Part shown: positions 1 to 8,297 of the stretch, one piece after another | How the letters are laid out: each line of letters starts with the position of its first letter | Position numbering within the stretch: position 1 is the first letter of the stretch | DNA from: Mycobacterium sp. Aquia_216 | GTDB taxonomy: Bacteria; Actinomycetota; Actinomycetes; Mycobacteriales; Mycobacteriaceae | Direction of reading: 5' to 3' | Length of the DNA: 64,000 nucleotides | NCBI RefSeq assembly: GCF_026723865.1 | Contig: NZ_CP113529.1 | Location: 4,650,001 to 4,714,000 of the forward strand | Made by a program: the position numbers and the translations under genes | The notes under the pieces: model-generated | Databases searched by the model: none | Told to the model about the DNA's origin: nothing | What the model saw: only the letters and a program-made list of their open reading frames with translations

Positions 1-1273
1 CAGTGATCGCGTCGGTGCCGACGGCGCCCATCAGCGACCGGGGCACCCGCATGCGAGTCCAGGCCACCGGCGTGGGTGCGCCCTTCTCGGACAGCACCGT
101 GACGACGGCCTCGCCGATCCCCAGCGAGGTCAACGCCGACTGCAGGTCGTAGACATCGGTTTTGGGATACGTGCGGACGGTCTTGGACAGCGCCTTCTGG
201 TCATCGGGGGTGAACGCGCGCAAGGCGTGCTGCACCCGCGCGCCGAGCTGGGAGAGCACATCGTTGGGCAGATCGGTGGGCAACTGCGTGCAGAAGAAGA
301 CCCCGACGCCCTTGGATCGGATCAGCTTGACGGTCTGCTCGACCTGCTCGAGGAATGCCTTCGACGCGTCGGTGAACAGCAGGTGCGCCTCGTCGAAAAA
401 GAAGACCAGCTTGGGCTTGTCGACGTCACCGACCTCGGGCAGAACGGCAAACAGATCTGCCAGTACCCACATCAGGAAGGTGGAGAAGATGACCGGACGC
501 AACGACTGACCAGTGAACTCGAGTAGCGAGATGATGCCGTGGCCCCGGTCGTCGACACGCAGCAGATCCTGGGGGTCGAGCTTCGGCTCGCCGAAGAACG
601 TGTCACCACCCTCGGATTCGAGGTTCACCAGGGATCGCAAGATGACGCCTGCGGTCGTCGACGACACCCCGCCAAGGGATTTCAGGTCCGCTTTGCCCTC
701 GTCGCTGGTCAGGTGGCTGATCGCGGCGCGCAACTGGTCCAACGTAATCAGCGGTTGGTTGTTTTCCGTTGCCCAGTGGAAGATCAAACCCAGGGTCGAC
801 TCTTGGGTCGCGTTGAGCCCCAACACCTTTGACAACAAGACCGGGCCGAAACTGGCAACCGTCGCCCGTATGGGTACCCCGATCCCCTCGGTGCCCAGCG
901 ACAAGAACTCCACCGGGAATCCCGTCGCCACCCAACTGTCGCCCGTGTCTTTGGCACGCACCGCAGTCCTGTCGTTGGCCTCCCCCGGCCGGGACAGACC
1001 CGACAAGTCACCCTTCACGTCGGCCATCAACACCGAGACGCCTGCGGCACTGAGCTGCTCGGCGATCAGCTGCAGGGTCTTGGTCTTGCCGGTTCCGGTG
1101 GCTCCGGCCACCAGACCGTGCCGGTTGACGGTGGCCAGCGGGATGCGGATCTGCGCGGTTGGATCGGCGTCGCCGTCGACGACGACGGTGCCCAATTCCA
1201 GCGCCTGGCCTTCGACGGCATAGCCGCTGGCGATCCGCTGCGCGGGTCCGCCCGCCGCTGATTCAGTGGTCAT
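1..1273 (-). CDS. HerA-type ATPase (DUF853 family), 3' end outside window
   Basis: Only the N-terminal 424 or so residues are inside the window; the gene runs off the left edge. It begins MTTESAAGGPAQ, and a Walker A loop (GATGTGKTK) lies near residue 55, followed by a stretch (MADVKGDLSGLSRPG) typical of DUF853/HerA-like ATPases. The family is annotated as helicase-like ATP-binding proteins of unknown physiological role. Its place divergent from orn matches my memory of M. tuberculosis Rv2510c. The ATG at 1273 leaves about 100 bp of shared upstream DNA with orn. The family call is firm; the function is not known. Confidence 0.85.
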   Translation of the reverse strand, partial: MTTESAAGGPAQRIASGYAVEGQALELGTVVVDGDADPTAQIRIPLATVNRHGLVAGATGTGKTKTLQLIAEQLSAAGVSVLMADVKGDLSGLSRPGEANDRTAVRAKDTGDSWVATGFPVEFLSLGTEGIGVPIRATVASFGPVLLSKVLGLNATQESTLGLIFHWATENNQPLITLDQLRAAISHLTSDEGKADLKSLGGVSSTTAGVILRSLVNLESEGGDTFFGEPKLDPQDLLRVDDRGHGIISLLEFTGQSLRPVIFSTFLMWVLADLFAVLPEVGDVDKPKLVFFFDEAHLLFTDASKAFLEQVEQTVKLIRSKGVGVFFCTQLPTDLPNDVLSQLGARVQHALRAFTPDDQKALSKTVRTYPKTDVYDLQSALTSLGIGEAVVTVLSEKGAPTPVAWTRMRVPRSLMGAVGTDAIT

Positions 1274-1371
1274 CGCGCTCCGCCCCACCTCTCGGAGAAA
1301 GTTGCAACGCCCAACACTACTTCCCAGGGTGAGGCGGAGGCAGAGGCTCACGTGGGCATACGCTGAGCGCT

Positions 1372-2019
1372 GTGCGCGACGAATTGGTGTGGATCGACTG
1401 CGAGATGACCGGGTTGGATCTGAGGTCGGACAAGTTGATCGAGATCGCAGCCCTGGTCACCGACGCCGATCTGAACATTCTCGGCGACGGCGTCGACGTG
1501 GTGATCCACGCCGACGATGCTGCCCTGTCGTCGATGATCGACGTGGTCACCGAGATGCACACCCGCTCCGGGCTGATCAACGAGGTGCGGGCATCCACCG
1601 TCGACCTGGCCACCGCCGAGGCGATGGTGCTCGATTACATCGGCAAGCACGTCAAGCAGCCCAAGACGGCGCCGCTCGCGGGCAATTCGATCGCCACCGA
1701 TCGTTCGTTCATCGCGCGCGATATGCCCGCCCTGGATTCGTTTCTGCATTACCGGATGATCGACGTCAGCTCGATCAAGGAGCTCTGCCGCCGCTGGTAT
1801 CCCCGCATTTACTTTGGCCAGCCGGCCAAGGGGGTCACACACCGGGCGCTGGCCGACATCCGCGAGTCGATCCGCGAACTGCAGTTCTACCGCCGTACCG
1901 CGTTTGTATCGCCCCCGGGGCCTTCTACCAGCGAAATCGCCGCGGTGGCCGCCGAAATAGAGGGCAACGACGGCGCACCGGAGGCAACTGATTCGGCCGT
2001 CGAGCCACCGAACCGCTAG
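1372..2019 (+). CDS. orn: oligoribonuclease Orn
   Basis: A 215-residue DEDD-family 3'-to-5' exoribonuclease that degrades two- to five-nucleotide RNA fragments to mononucleotides in the cytoplasm. The first exonuclease motif is [10 protein letters not shown], carrying the metal-binding Asp and Glu. Later motifs include the central NSIATDRSF block and the HRALADI block near residue 160 with the catalytic His and last Asp. The C-terminus has a charged, variable tail usual in actinobacterial Orn. The start is GTG at 1372; no ATG lies upstream in frame before the divergent gene. tRNA-His follows at once, an arrangement I recall from M. tuberculosis Rv2511. Confidence 0.95.
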   Translation: MRDELVWIDCEMTGLDLRSDKLIEIAALVTDADLNILGDGVDVVIHADDAALSSMIDVVTEMHTRSGLINEVRASTVDLATAEAMVLDYIGKHVKQPKTAPLAGNSIATDRSFIARDMPALDSFLHYRMIDVSSIKELCRRWYPRIYFGQPAKGVTHRALADIRESIRELQFYRRTAFVSPPGPSTSEIAAVAAEIEGNDGAPEATDSAVEPPNR

Positions 2020-2055
2020 TATCGACAGTCGCTGCGCGTCTACGCGCGCAGCCAT

Positions 2056-2132
2056 GGTGGGTGTAGTTCAGTTGGTAGAGCGTCAGGTTGTGATCCTGAA
2101 TGTCGCGGGTTCGAGTCCCGTCACTCACCCCA
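2056..2132 (+). tRNA. hisT: tRNA-His (anticodon GTG)
   Basis: The acceptor arm GTGGGTG (2057-2063) pairs with CACTCAC (2122-2128). An extra 5' G at 2056 supplies the G-1 base that marks tRNA-His. The D-loop is GTTCAGTTGGTAGAGC, the anticodon loop reads TTGTGAT with anticodon GTG, and the T-arm carries TTCGAGT. The 3' CCA is encoded (2130-2132). A strong terminator follows two bases later. Confidence 0.97.
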
Positions 2133-2133
2133 C

Positions 2134-2167
2134 AAGGTCAGAGGGCCTATCTGCCCTCTGACCTTTT
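2134..2167 (+). terminator. intrinsic terminator after tRNA-His
   Basis: AAGGTCAGAGGGC (2134-2146) pairs perfectly with GCCCTCTGACCTT (2153-2165) across a six-base loop, and the stem runs into a T tract (2163-2167). This is a textbook Rho-independent terminator, uncommon in mycobacteria, which often use hairpins without a U tract. It ends the tRNA-His transcript. Confidence 0.93.
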
Positions 2168-2535
2168 TGTTCTCGGGGCCTGTTGCAGGCTCGACCCGGC
2201 ACCGGAATGGACCCGCGCCCGTCGTCGAACCCGATTTCCTATTGCGTTGTGGCGCAGTGGCCTTGCGGTGCGGACAGCGATCCCGACCGCCCCGGCACTC
2301 GCGGACGGCGAGATCCCGACGTTGGTGATTGCCAACGCCATGTCTTTCAAGATCGCTTGGCGTCCTGTCCCCCCCATTGCTTCGGGACGGAGTGGCCGTG
2401 GCCGGCCTGAAGTACAAGGCGAATAGCATAGGGGCGCAGCCGCCAACTCTGTCGTAATCTATTGCGCCGCAACGAGCGAGCGTCACCGCAGCGCTATGCT
2501 GACCGGATTGCCGAGGCGCCGGCACGAGCAAGTCG
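2168..2535. other. 368-bp stretch without a recognisable gene
   Basis: Short frames here have no family signature. The stretch lies upstream of a gene that appears to have lost its N-terminal part, so it may hold decayed coding DNA, but I see no convincing protein remnant, RNA gene or repeat. Confidence 0.5.
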
Positions 2536-3198
2536 GTGGGCGGCCTGTCGCAATGCCCTGTCCAATGCGAATATCGCCAGAGCGGAATCGTCGATCCCCG
2601 CCGGTGTCGTGGCACATGTGTCGCGGTCGTCGGCGTTGCCGGTTTCTGCGCCGCCGAGGTCAACACCGCGATCGGAGTGCGCGGGACGATGTGGATGGCG
2701 GCCGGCTTGGCGCTCCTCGGCGCGATCTACGGCCTGTGGCGCGTCATGCGGGTGGAACGGCGCTCACCGATGCCGCGCGAAAAACTCGACGCCATCAGGA
2801 GCGTGGCAGCGCTGCGGCCGTTGTCTGTCGCGACCGCCGACCAGCTTGCCTCGGCCCTGATCGCAGTTGCAGTTGCCGAGGGCGATGTCATTGTCCGGCA
2901 GGGCGAGTCCGCCGAGGACATGTTCCTGATCGGCTCCGGCGTCTTCGAAGCCATGGTTGACGGCCGGCACGTACGAACGCTGCACGACAGTGACCACGTC
3001 GGGGAGATCGCGTTGCTGTTCGATGCTGCGCGCACCGCCACGGTGCGGTGCGTACAGGCGGGCGCACTCTGGCGGCTGCGCCGGGCAGATTTCCTGAGCG
3101 CCAGCACCGGAAATTCGACCACCCAGGACGCGATGAGGGCGGTCGCCGACCAGCGGCTCGAGCACGCCGGCAGCATCGGCCTCGTCCCCGGGCAGTGA
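2536..3198 (+). CDS. cyclic-nucleotide-binding domain protein, probable remnant of a larger transporter
   Basis: A 220-residue frame with a GTG start. One or two hydrophobic segments (about residues 28-68, ending GLALLGAIYGLWRVMR) precede a cNMP-binding beta-barrel at about residues 90-200. The barrel shows EGDVIVRQGESAEDMFLIGSG and the phosphate-cassette-like region HVGEIALLFDAARTATV. Mycobacteria have proteins that fuse a 12-helix MFS transporter to a C-terminal cNMP domain. Here the DNA gives only what looks like the last membrane helix plus that domain, and the first 30 residues are cysteine- and arginine-rich, unlike a real N-terminus. It may be a 5'-truncated pseudogene, or a short expressed protein starting at an internal ATG such as 2690. 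Its 3' end nearly abuts ldtB, which is convergent. Confidence 0.6.
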   Translation: MGGLSQCPVQCEYRQSGIVDPRRCRGTCVAVVGVAGFCAAEVNTAIGVRGTMWMAAGLALLGAIYGLWRVMRVERRSPMPREKLDAIRSVAALRPLSVATADQLASALIAVAVAEGDVIVRQGESAEDMFLIGSGVFEAMVDGRHVRTLHDSDHVGEIALLFDAARTATVRCVQAGALWRLRRADFLSASTGNSTTQDAMRAVADQRLEHAGSIGLVPGQ

Positions 3199-3207
3199 GG
3201 CTCGACG

Positions 3208-4404
3208 TCAGGTGTTGGCGTTGCCCGCTTTCCACTGCGGCCAGGGGATGTTCCAGTCGCCCAGGCCCTCGGCGCCGGGCAACGTGGGCCCGACGGTGTT
3301 GACGACCTCGACGATGTCGCCGCTCTTGCTGTGGTCGTAGAACCACTCGGCATTGCTCGGGCTCACGTTCAGGCAGCCGTGGCTGGTGTTGGTATGGCCT
3401 TGCGCACCGACCGACCACGGCGCGGAGTGCACGAACACGCCACTGTAGGACATCTGCGTGGCCCAGTCGACCTCGGTGCGATACCCGTTGGGCGAGTTGA
3501 CCGGAACCCCGTACGTCGAGGAGTCCATGATGATGTGTCGGTACCGGCCACCGATGATGTAGAAGCCGTTGGCCGTTGGGGTGCTGTCCTTGCCCATCGA
3601 GGTCGGCATGGTCTTCACGACTTCGCCGTTGACCCGGACGGTCACCATCTTGGTGTTGTCATCGGCGGTCGAGATGACCTCGTCACCTATGGTGAAGTGG
3701 GTCTTGACGTTGTCTTCGCCGAACATCCCGTCGCCCAAATCGACGCCATAGGTGTTGACCGCGACGTCGACGGCCGTTCCTGACTTCCAGAAATGCTCTG
3801 GGCGCCAACGTACTTCGCGGTTGTTCAGCCAGTAGAACGCACCCTCGACGGGTGGGTTGGTGGTGATTTTGATCGCCTTTTGCGCCGCGGCTCGGTCCGC
3901 GATGTTCTCGTCGAACCGAATTGCCACCGGCTCGCCGATGCCGACGACCTCGCCGTCGCCCGGAGCGACGTAGGGCATCGTCAGGTGCGCGGGCGAACTG
4001 GTCGAGAAGCTCATCTGGCGGCTCGCCGCACCGCCGAGCCCAAGCGCCTTCACGTTCAGCGTGTAGTGCCGGTTGTAGCCGAGCTGCTCGGTGGTCGACC
4101 AGCGCAGTCCGTCGGAACTGAGTTGGCCGTTGATCGCCCTGCCGTTGTCGTTGACCATCGTGACCGACGCCAGCACGCCATCGGCGACGTTGACGGTGAC
4201 CGGCGCATCGACGGTGACACCGACGGCACCGTCCGACACCGAGGAGGTGAGCTTGGGGACCAGCAGATCGGCAAATGGTGTGCCCTTGTCGAAGATCACC
4301 TTCGGCGGCGCGGCCGCGTGGTTACCGCTGCACGCGACACCGATCACGGCAAAGATGACCAACCCAGCAGCCAGCCACGATCGACGTCTGCGCAAAGGCG
4401 TCAT
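3208..4404 (-). CDS. ldtB: L,D-transpeptidase LdtB (LdtMt2 type), lipoprotein
   Basis: This cell-wall enzyme makes 3-3 cross-links in peptidoglycan and is a target of carbapenems. The protein has an N-terminal basic and hydrophobic leader ending in a Cys lipobox (VIGVAC), two Ig-like domains and a YkuD catalytic domain. The active-site motif [16 protein letters not shown] has its Cys near residue 344, after [18 protein letters not shown]. The sequence matches M. tuberculosis Rv2518c closely from memory. The start is set at ATG 4404 ([10 protein letters not shown]) because GGAAGG lies seven bases upstream; the ATG at 4419 overlaps that Shine-Dalgarno sequence and has none of its own. Confidence 0.96.
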   Translation of the reverse strand: MTPLRRRRSWLAAGLVIFAVIGVACSGNHAAAPPKVIFDKGTPFADLLVPKLTSSVSDGAVGVTVDAPVTVNVADGVLASVTMVNDNGRAINGQLSSDGLRWSTTEQLGYNRHYTLNVKALGLGGAASRQMSFSTSSPAHLTMPYVAPGDGEVVGIGEPVAIRFDENIADRAAAQKAIKITTNPPVEGAFYWLNNREVRWRPEHFWKSGTAVDVAVNTYGVDLGDGMFGEDNVKTHFTIGDEVISTADDNTKMVTVRVNGEVVKTMPTSMGKDSTPTANGFYIIGGRYRHIIMDSSTYGVPVNSPNGYRTEVDWATQMSYSGVFVHSAPWSVGAQGHTNTSHGCLNVSPSNAEWFYDHSKSGDIVEVVNTVGPTLPGAEGLGDWNIPWPQWKAGNANT

Positions 4405-4663
4405 CAAGTGACCTTCCATGACAATCCCGATTATGTTCTGGTCACCGCTGACCGGAGAATAGTTGGAAATATTCTAATGGGTTACGACCCGTAGTCATGA
4501 CAACTCACAGGCTTTATCCGGCCCGTGACCAAAAGGCAGGATCGGCTGCGTCCGCAAAACGCAGGACAGTCGCCCGCCGCGCAGGCTCTACACTGGGAGG
4601 TCCAGCGATTTCGCGCAGCGACAGGATGCCTGTTATTGTCGCAACGCAATCTCGGCTGACCAG

Positions 4664-4736
<73 letters not shown>

Positions 4737-4740
4737 CAGC

Positions 4741-4763
4741 TCAGAGCGTTTTCCACGCTCTGA
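4741..4763 (+). terminator. hairpin after tRNA-Lys, candidate terminator without U tract
   Basis: TCAGAGCG (4741-4748) pairs with CGCTCTGA (4756-4763) around the loop TTTTCCA, five bases after the tRNA. There is no T run, as often seen for mycobacterial hairpin terminators. The 3' arm sequence GCTCTGACTG is repeated at 4773-4782. Confidence 0.55.
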
Positions 4764-5040
4764 CTGCATATGGCTCTGACTGTATATATGGGTACGCACG
4801 TTCGGGCTCACAAGTGAGCCCGCATCATTACCGCAGCGCACAGCGGCGGCTTCCCGACTGAGTCCGAGTGCCAAGCGGCGATTACGTACTCCTTCGACAC
4901 AAAACCCGTGTGGTCTCGTCGCGCGCTGGCCCGTGTGGAAGCGTGCAAATGCACGCCGTTGGGTGCGGGGAACGCGCACTTTGGTGGTGCGACCCACATG
5001 GGCATTCGCGGGGTGTCCATAGAAGACTGGTCGAGTCCAC
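4764..5040. other. gene-free stretch with a second hairpin, distal to tRNA-Lys
   Basis: No credible gene. CTCTGACTGCATATGG (4758-4773) is followed at once by a near copy, CTCTGACTGTATATATGG (4774-4791). A perfect nine-base inverted repeat, CGGGCTCAC and GTGAGCCCG, lies at 4803-4822 with AA between the arms. These may be transcription stop signals or scars of past integration at the tRNA. Confidence 0.5.
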
Positions 5041-5871
5041 TTACATTTTTGCGTATCGGGCCATGGCGAAGCTGTAGAGACCGTAGGTGATGATTCCCAG
5101 GCTGGCGAGAATCAGGAGTGTCGCTCCGTAGGGCTGAGCGCCGAGTGTTTTCAGCGCGCCGTCGAGTCCTGTGGCTTTGGCGGGCTCGGAAAGACTTGCG
5201 GCGATGATGACCAGTACGCCGGCGCCGATGATGACGAGGCCCTTGGCGATGTACCCGATCAGGCCGAGTCGCCGCACGAGGTCGCTGGGGGTGCCGTTGA
5301 GATCGTCGAGAAAGCTACGGCTGGCTCCCTTGTAGATGTGATATCCGCCGACGGCGACGATGATGAGGCCGCCGACGATCAGCACGACAGTGCCGATGGC
5401 GGTGTGCATGAGCCGGGCACTGAGCCCGGAATTCTGGTCGCCGGTGGATTTCCCTGCATTCCGGGCGAATCCGAGGGTGGAGTAGGCGAATCCGAAATAG
5501 ACGACGGCCAGCGAAAAGGCCTTCGCTCGGTCCAGAATTTCGGACATGGTGCCCTGGGTTTTCGGGTCGGTGGAACGGCCGAGCGCTGTTTCGGCGAGCC
5601 GCCACAACGCCATGGTCAGTAGCGCGATTACGGCAGCCCAGAGCGCGACGAAGCCGCCCGGTTTGGTGGATAACGCAGCTAACGCTCCGGATTGATCGGC
5701 GCTGCCGCCGCCGCTACCCAGAGCGATCCGGATGGCGAGGTAGCCGATGATGACGTGGAGCACACCGCTGACGACATACCCGGCTCGGGCGGTGCGCTCG
5801 AAGATGCCGTTCTGGGCGATCTGTATCGCGGCGCTCGTCAGATCCCCGCCGGATCGTGGGTGTGTGGACAC
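5041..5871 (-). CDS. DUF1206 membrane protein
   Basis: A 276-residue integral membrane protein with about six hydrophobic segments in three paired blocks, each opening with a short amphipathic stretch (for example ERTARAGYVVSGVLHVIIGYLAIRI). That internal three-fold repeat is the hallmark of DUF1206, a family of unknown function frequent in actinobacteria. The GTG start at 5871 gives MSTHPRSGGDLTSAA; a GGAG sits close in front of it. It is the last gene of a minus-strand run of five small genes that begins at 7399. No enzyme motif is visible. Confidence 0.85.
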   Translation of the reverse strand: MSTHPRSGGDLTSAAIQIAQNGIFERTARAGYVVSGVLHVIIGYLAIRIALGSGGGSADQSGALAALSTKPGGFVALWAAVIALLTMALWRLAETALGRSTDPKTQGTMSEILDRAKAFSLAVVYFGFAYSTLGFARNAGKSTGDQNSGLSARLMHTAIGTVVLIVGGLIIVAVGGYHIYKGASRSFLDDLNGTPSDLVRRLGLIGYIAKGLVIIGAGVLVIIAASLSEPAKATGLDGALKTLGAQPYGATLLILASLGIITYGLYSFAMARYAKM

Positions 5872-5935
5872 GCTCCAGCGCCGGTGTTGGTGTCGCTGAG
5901 CAGGGGGTCAGCCGCGGTGGCGAGGCGCGCCGGGC

Positions 5936-6346
5936 TCAACGGGACCCGGCTGTGGGTCGCGGTTCGTCGTGGGCGACCCCGCTGGTGTCGGACGCCGGGG
6001 ATGCCGGGTCCAGCGAATCTGCGCGGTCCCATTGCTCGTTGAGGTGCTCGCGCGAGGTGACCGCTTCACCGCGGTGCACGGCAGCTTGTTGTTGCAGACC
6101 GGAGGCTTGAGCCGCTTTGACGTCGGCTTCGGCTTGGGCGGCGCGGGCTTTGGCGGCGGTCTCATCGGCGAGGGCTTCGCGTTGTCTGACCTGCAGTGTT
6201 TCCTGGTGGGCGTCCTGGCGGATCTTGTCTGCTTCGACGTGGCGCTGTTGGTTGCGTTTGTTGCGTGCCACCCAGGTGAGTCCTGCGATGAGCAGGATGG
6301 CCACGACCGCGGCGATGACGATCAAAACGATTGTGCTGGTAGCCAT
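5936..6346 (-). CDS. membrane-anchored helical protein of unknown function
   Basis: A 136-residue protein. An N-terminal hydrophobic anchor (residues 5-27, TIVLIVIAAVVAILLIAGLTW) is followed by a basic patch and then a long Ala/Gln/Glu-rich helix of about 70 residues with coiled-coil character. It ends in a disordered acidic tail. The start at 6346 has AAGGAG six bases upstream. Similar short anchored coiled-coil proteins occur beside CsbD and DUF genes in mycobacteria; I know no function. The gene is probably co-transcribed with DUF1206, 64 bp downstream. Confidence 0.8.
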   Translation of the reverse strand: MATSTIVLIVIAAVVAILLIAGLTWVARNKRNQQRHVEADKIRQDAHQETLQVRQREALADETAAKARAAQAEADVKAAQASGLQQQAAVHRGEAVTSREHLNEQWDRADSLDPASPASDTSGVAHDEPRPTAGSR

Positions 6347-6436
6347 ATCGGCTCCTTATGTTGGTGAAGCGATGTCGATGGTCGCGTTGCGGCCAGCCGG
6401 AGTTCGTCTGGCCCGCGCGGCGAGTAATGATGAGCC

Positions 6437-6459
6437 GTCGACCCCGATGCGGGGCCGAC
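6437..6459 (-). terminator. hairpin just after the 59-aa gene, weak candidate
   Basis: GTCGACCCC and GGGGCCGAC fold into an eight-pair stem with one mismatch around GATGC. It lies about ten bases past the stop of the small gene that ends at 6470. There is no T tract, so it could be an attenuator rather than a true terminator. Confidence 0.35.
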
Positions 6460-6469
6460 GTGCAGCGGG

Positions 6470-6649
6470 TTAGTAGTAGTGGCGGCGTCCGCCGACCGCG
6501 TGTCCCGACCGTCCCGCCACCAGCAGTATCAGGCCGACGACGAGCAGGATGACCCCTACGACCAAGACGATATGGGCGAAGGCGAAGGTGGGGACGAGGC
6601 TGGGGAGGATCAGCCCGAGGACGATCAGGACAATTCCGAGAACGATCAT
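6470..6649 (-). CDS. 59-aa DUF6131-like membrane microprotein
   Basis: The frame starts at ATG 6649 and encodes 59 residues: MIVLGIVLIVLGLILP, a short linker (SLVPTFAFAH), a second helix IVLVVGVILLVVGLILLVAG, and a conserved-looking basic tail ending GGRRHYY. Two helices and a GGRRHYY/W end are features I associate with the DUF6131 microproteins of actinobacteria, whose role is unknown. It lies 52 bp after the CsbD gene on the same strand. It is too short for most gene-length cut-offs and may be missing from automatic annotations. Confidence 0.8.
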   Translation of the reverse strand: MIVLGIVLIVLGLILPSLVPTFAFAHIVLVVGVILLVVGLILLVAGRSGHAVGGRRHYY

Positions 6650-6701
6650 CAGTGTCTACCTAGTTTCGAAGGGTTGTGCAGAAATACGGGGTGGCGAGGG
6701 G

Positions 6702-6875
6702 TCAGCGTTTGAAAACGTCTTTGATTTTTGCCCCTGCCTGTTTGGCGTTGCCCTTGGCCTGATCGGCGCGGCCCTCGGTGCGCAGGCGGGTATTGCCGGT
6801 GGCGCGGCCGAAATACTTCTTGGTGGCGCCTTTGGCGGCTTCGGCTTTGTGGGCGAGCTTCTTAGCGATGCTCAT
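6702..6875 (-). CDS. CsbD-family stress protein
   Basis: A 57-residue, highly charged, Lys/Ala/Gly-rich protein beginning MSIAKKLAHKAEAAKGATKK. It carries the family pattern GRADQAKGNAKQAGAKIKDVF. CsbD-like proteins are abundant small general-stress proteins, sigma-B controlled in Bacillus; their molecular role is unclear. The start at 6875 is chosen because GAAGGA lies seven bases upstream; a longer frame reaching 6932 has no such signal. It sits in the middle of the small-gene run. Confidence 0.88.
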   Translation of the reverse strand: MSIAKKLAHKAEAAKGATKKYFGRATGNTRLRTEGRADQAKGNAKQAGAKIKDVFKR

Positions 6876-6949
6876 GGCGGATTCCTTCATTTCTTCGGTG
6901 ATCCCAGACCGCGACGGCGAACTGAGCGACAACCAGCGACGCGGGCTAT

Positions 6950-7399
6950 CTACGGGGCTACGTCGAAGTGCCCGTGGTCGATGGTTTGCCGACGACGCGC
7001 CCAGCGGCCGAACAGGGAAACCTTTTCCCCGGCGGAACTAGCCGCTGTCGGATCCGACGTCGCAACGGTGTGCGTGGCGGGTTGGCGTTCAAGTAGTTGG
7101 GCGCGGTCACGGTTCACAAATGCGGTCTCGCGCTGAGAGCGTGCCAGGTCGCGTCGGGCATCGCGCCCACGGATGGCACTGCGCCGGGCGCCGGCCAACA
7201 ACACACTCAAACCCAGCACCCCCACGGCGCCGACCACGATTCCAGACAAGAACAACGTGCCAGTCGACCCGGTGACGTGATACCCGAGCACGGAAAAGTT
7301 CTCCGCGACCGGATGAGTGCCCCCGGCATTGCCCAGCACCCCAACGGTCCCGACGATCACGGCGGCCAGCAGAACAACTAATCCGACGATGACCATCAT
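6950..7399 (-). CDS. two-helix membrane protein of unknown function
   Basis: 149 residues. Hydrophobic helices lie at about 2-24 (VIVGLVVLLAAVIVGTVGVL) and 48-70 (LFLSGIVVGAVGVLGLSVLLAG), followed by an Arg-rich cytosolic tail of about 75 residues. No known domain is recognised. It is the first gene of the minus-strand stress/membrane run and is divergent from a TetR gene. The 116-bp space between them holds a perfect palindrome, so this gene and the run may be controlled by that regulator. Confidence 0.75.
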   Translation of the reverse strand: MMVIVGLVVLLAAVIVGTVGVLGNAGGTHPVAENFSVLGYHVTGSTGTLFLSGIVVGAVGVLGLSVLLAGARRSAIRGRDARRDLARSQRETAFVNRDRAQLLERQPATHTVATSDPTAASSAGEKVSLFGRWARRRQTIDHGHFDVAP

Positions 7400-7454
7400 G
7401 GTGAAGCCTCAATCCAGTGCTAGAACTCCTACTACACACCCAGGTCGACTGTTT

Positions 7455-7469
7455 GTCAACAGTGTTGAC
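7455..7469. promoter_or_regulatory. palindromic operator between divergent genes
   Basis: GTCAACA-G-TGTTGAC is a perfect 7+1+7 inverted repeat in the 116 bp between the two-helix membrane gene (start 7399, minus) and the TetR gene (start 7516, plus). Length and position fit a TetR operator. The 3' arm also contains TTGACG, a possible -35 for the TetR gene. Binding is inferred, not shown. Confidence 0.6.
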
Positions 7470-7515
7470 GTACACCATCGGTCTACAGTGACGACGGATA
7501 GGAGGTGTTGCTCAG

Positions 7516-8247
7516 GTGACAGAACCAACCGGGCCCGATTCCGCCGTTGGCGGTGCAGGCCCTTCCGTGACGGCCGGCTCCTCGGATGGACGCCAAATCA
7601 CCCGGGGGCTCATCCTGCAGACCGCGTTAGACATCGTCGACCGCGACGGTGTAGACGGCCTGTCCATGCGCCGTCTCAGCGACGCGGTAAACCGCGACTC
7701 GACGGTGCTTTACCGGCACCTCCCCAACAAGGCCGCCGTCCTCGACGGCGTCGCCGAACTCGTCCTCACCCAGCTCGCGGTGGACACCACAGACCCCGAC
7801 TGGGCCGCGCAGCTGCGCACCGTCGCCCACGACTTCCGGCGCCTCGCACTCGCGCATCCCAACGTCGTGCCGTTGTTGGTGACCCGGCCGCTAGCCACCC
7901 CACTTGGACAACGACCGCCCGGAACACTCCGGCCGCTCGAAGACGTCCTCACGCTGCTCATCGCCGCCGGGTTTGCCGGTGAGGACGCCCTGCACATCTA
8001 CCGGGTTCTCTTCGCCTACCTGCACGGTCACATCGTTAATGAACTGCAGGAGATCGTCGAACGACCCGAAGAAACGGATCACGTTCTGCGGCTCGGTCTG
8101 CACCGGCTCTCGATCACCGAGTTCCCCCACCTACGGGCCCTCGCAGGCGTCCTCGCTTCGTACGACGGCGCCGCCGAACTCGACCGAGGCCTCGACTTGC
8201 TCCTCAACGGGCTAGCCGAAGCGGGGGCAGCGGGGCCAGAGCGATGA
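7516..8247 (+). CDS. TetR-family regulator
   Basis: 243 residues. A disordered 25-residue leader precedes the helix-turn-helix region (RGLILQTALDIVDRDGVDGLSMRRLSDAVNRDSTVLYRHLPNKAAVLDG, about residues 30-80). The rest is an all-helical ligand domain resembling the C-terminal domain of the TetR(tetracycline) subfamily. The GTG start at 7516 has GGAGGTG at 7501-7507. The palindrome at 7455-7469 is a likely self and divergent operator. No inducer can be read from sequence. Confidence 0.88.
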   Translation: MTEPTGPDSAVGGAGPSVTAGSSDGRQITRGLILQTALDIVDRDGVDGLSMRRLSDAVNRDSTVLYRHLPNKAAVLDGVAELVLTQLAVDTTDPDWAAQLRTVAHDFRRLALAHPNVVPLLVTRPLATPLGQRPPGTLRPLEDVLTLLIAAGFAGEDALHIYRVLFAYLHGHIVNELQEIVERPEETDHVLRLGLHRLSITEFPHLRALAGVLASYDGAAELDRGLDLLLNGLAEAGAAGPER

Positions 8248-8297
8248 CATCCGTGGGCGCAGCACATCATCGGCTCGGCTAATCATGTGCGGAGCGG

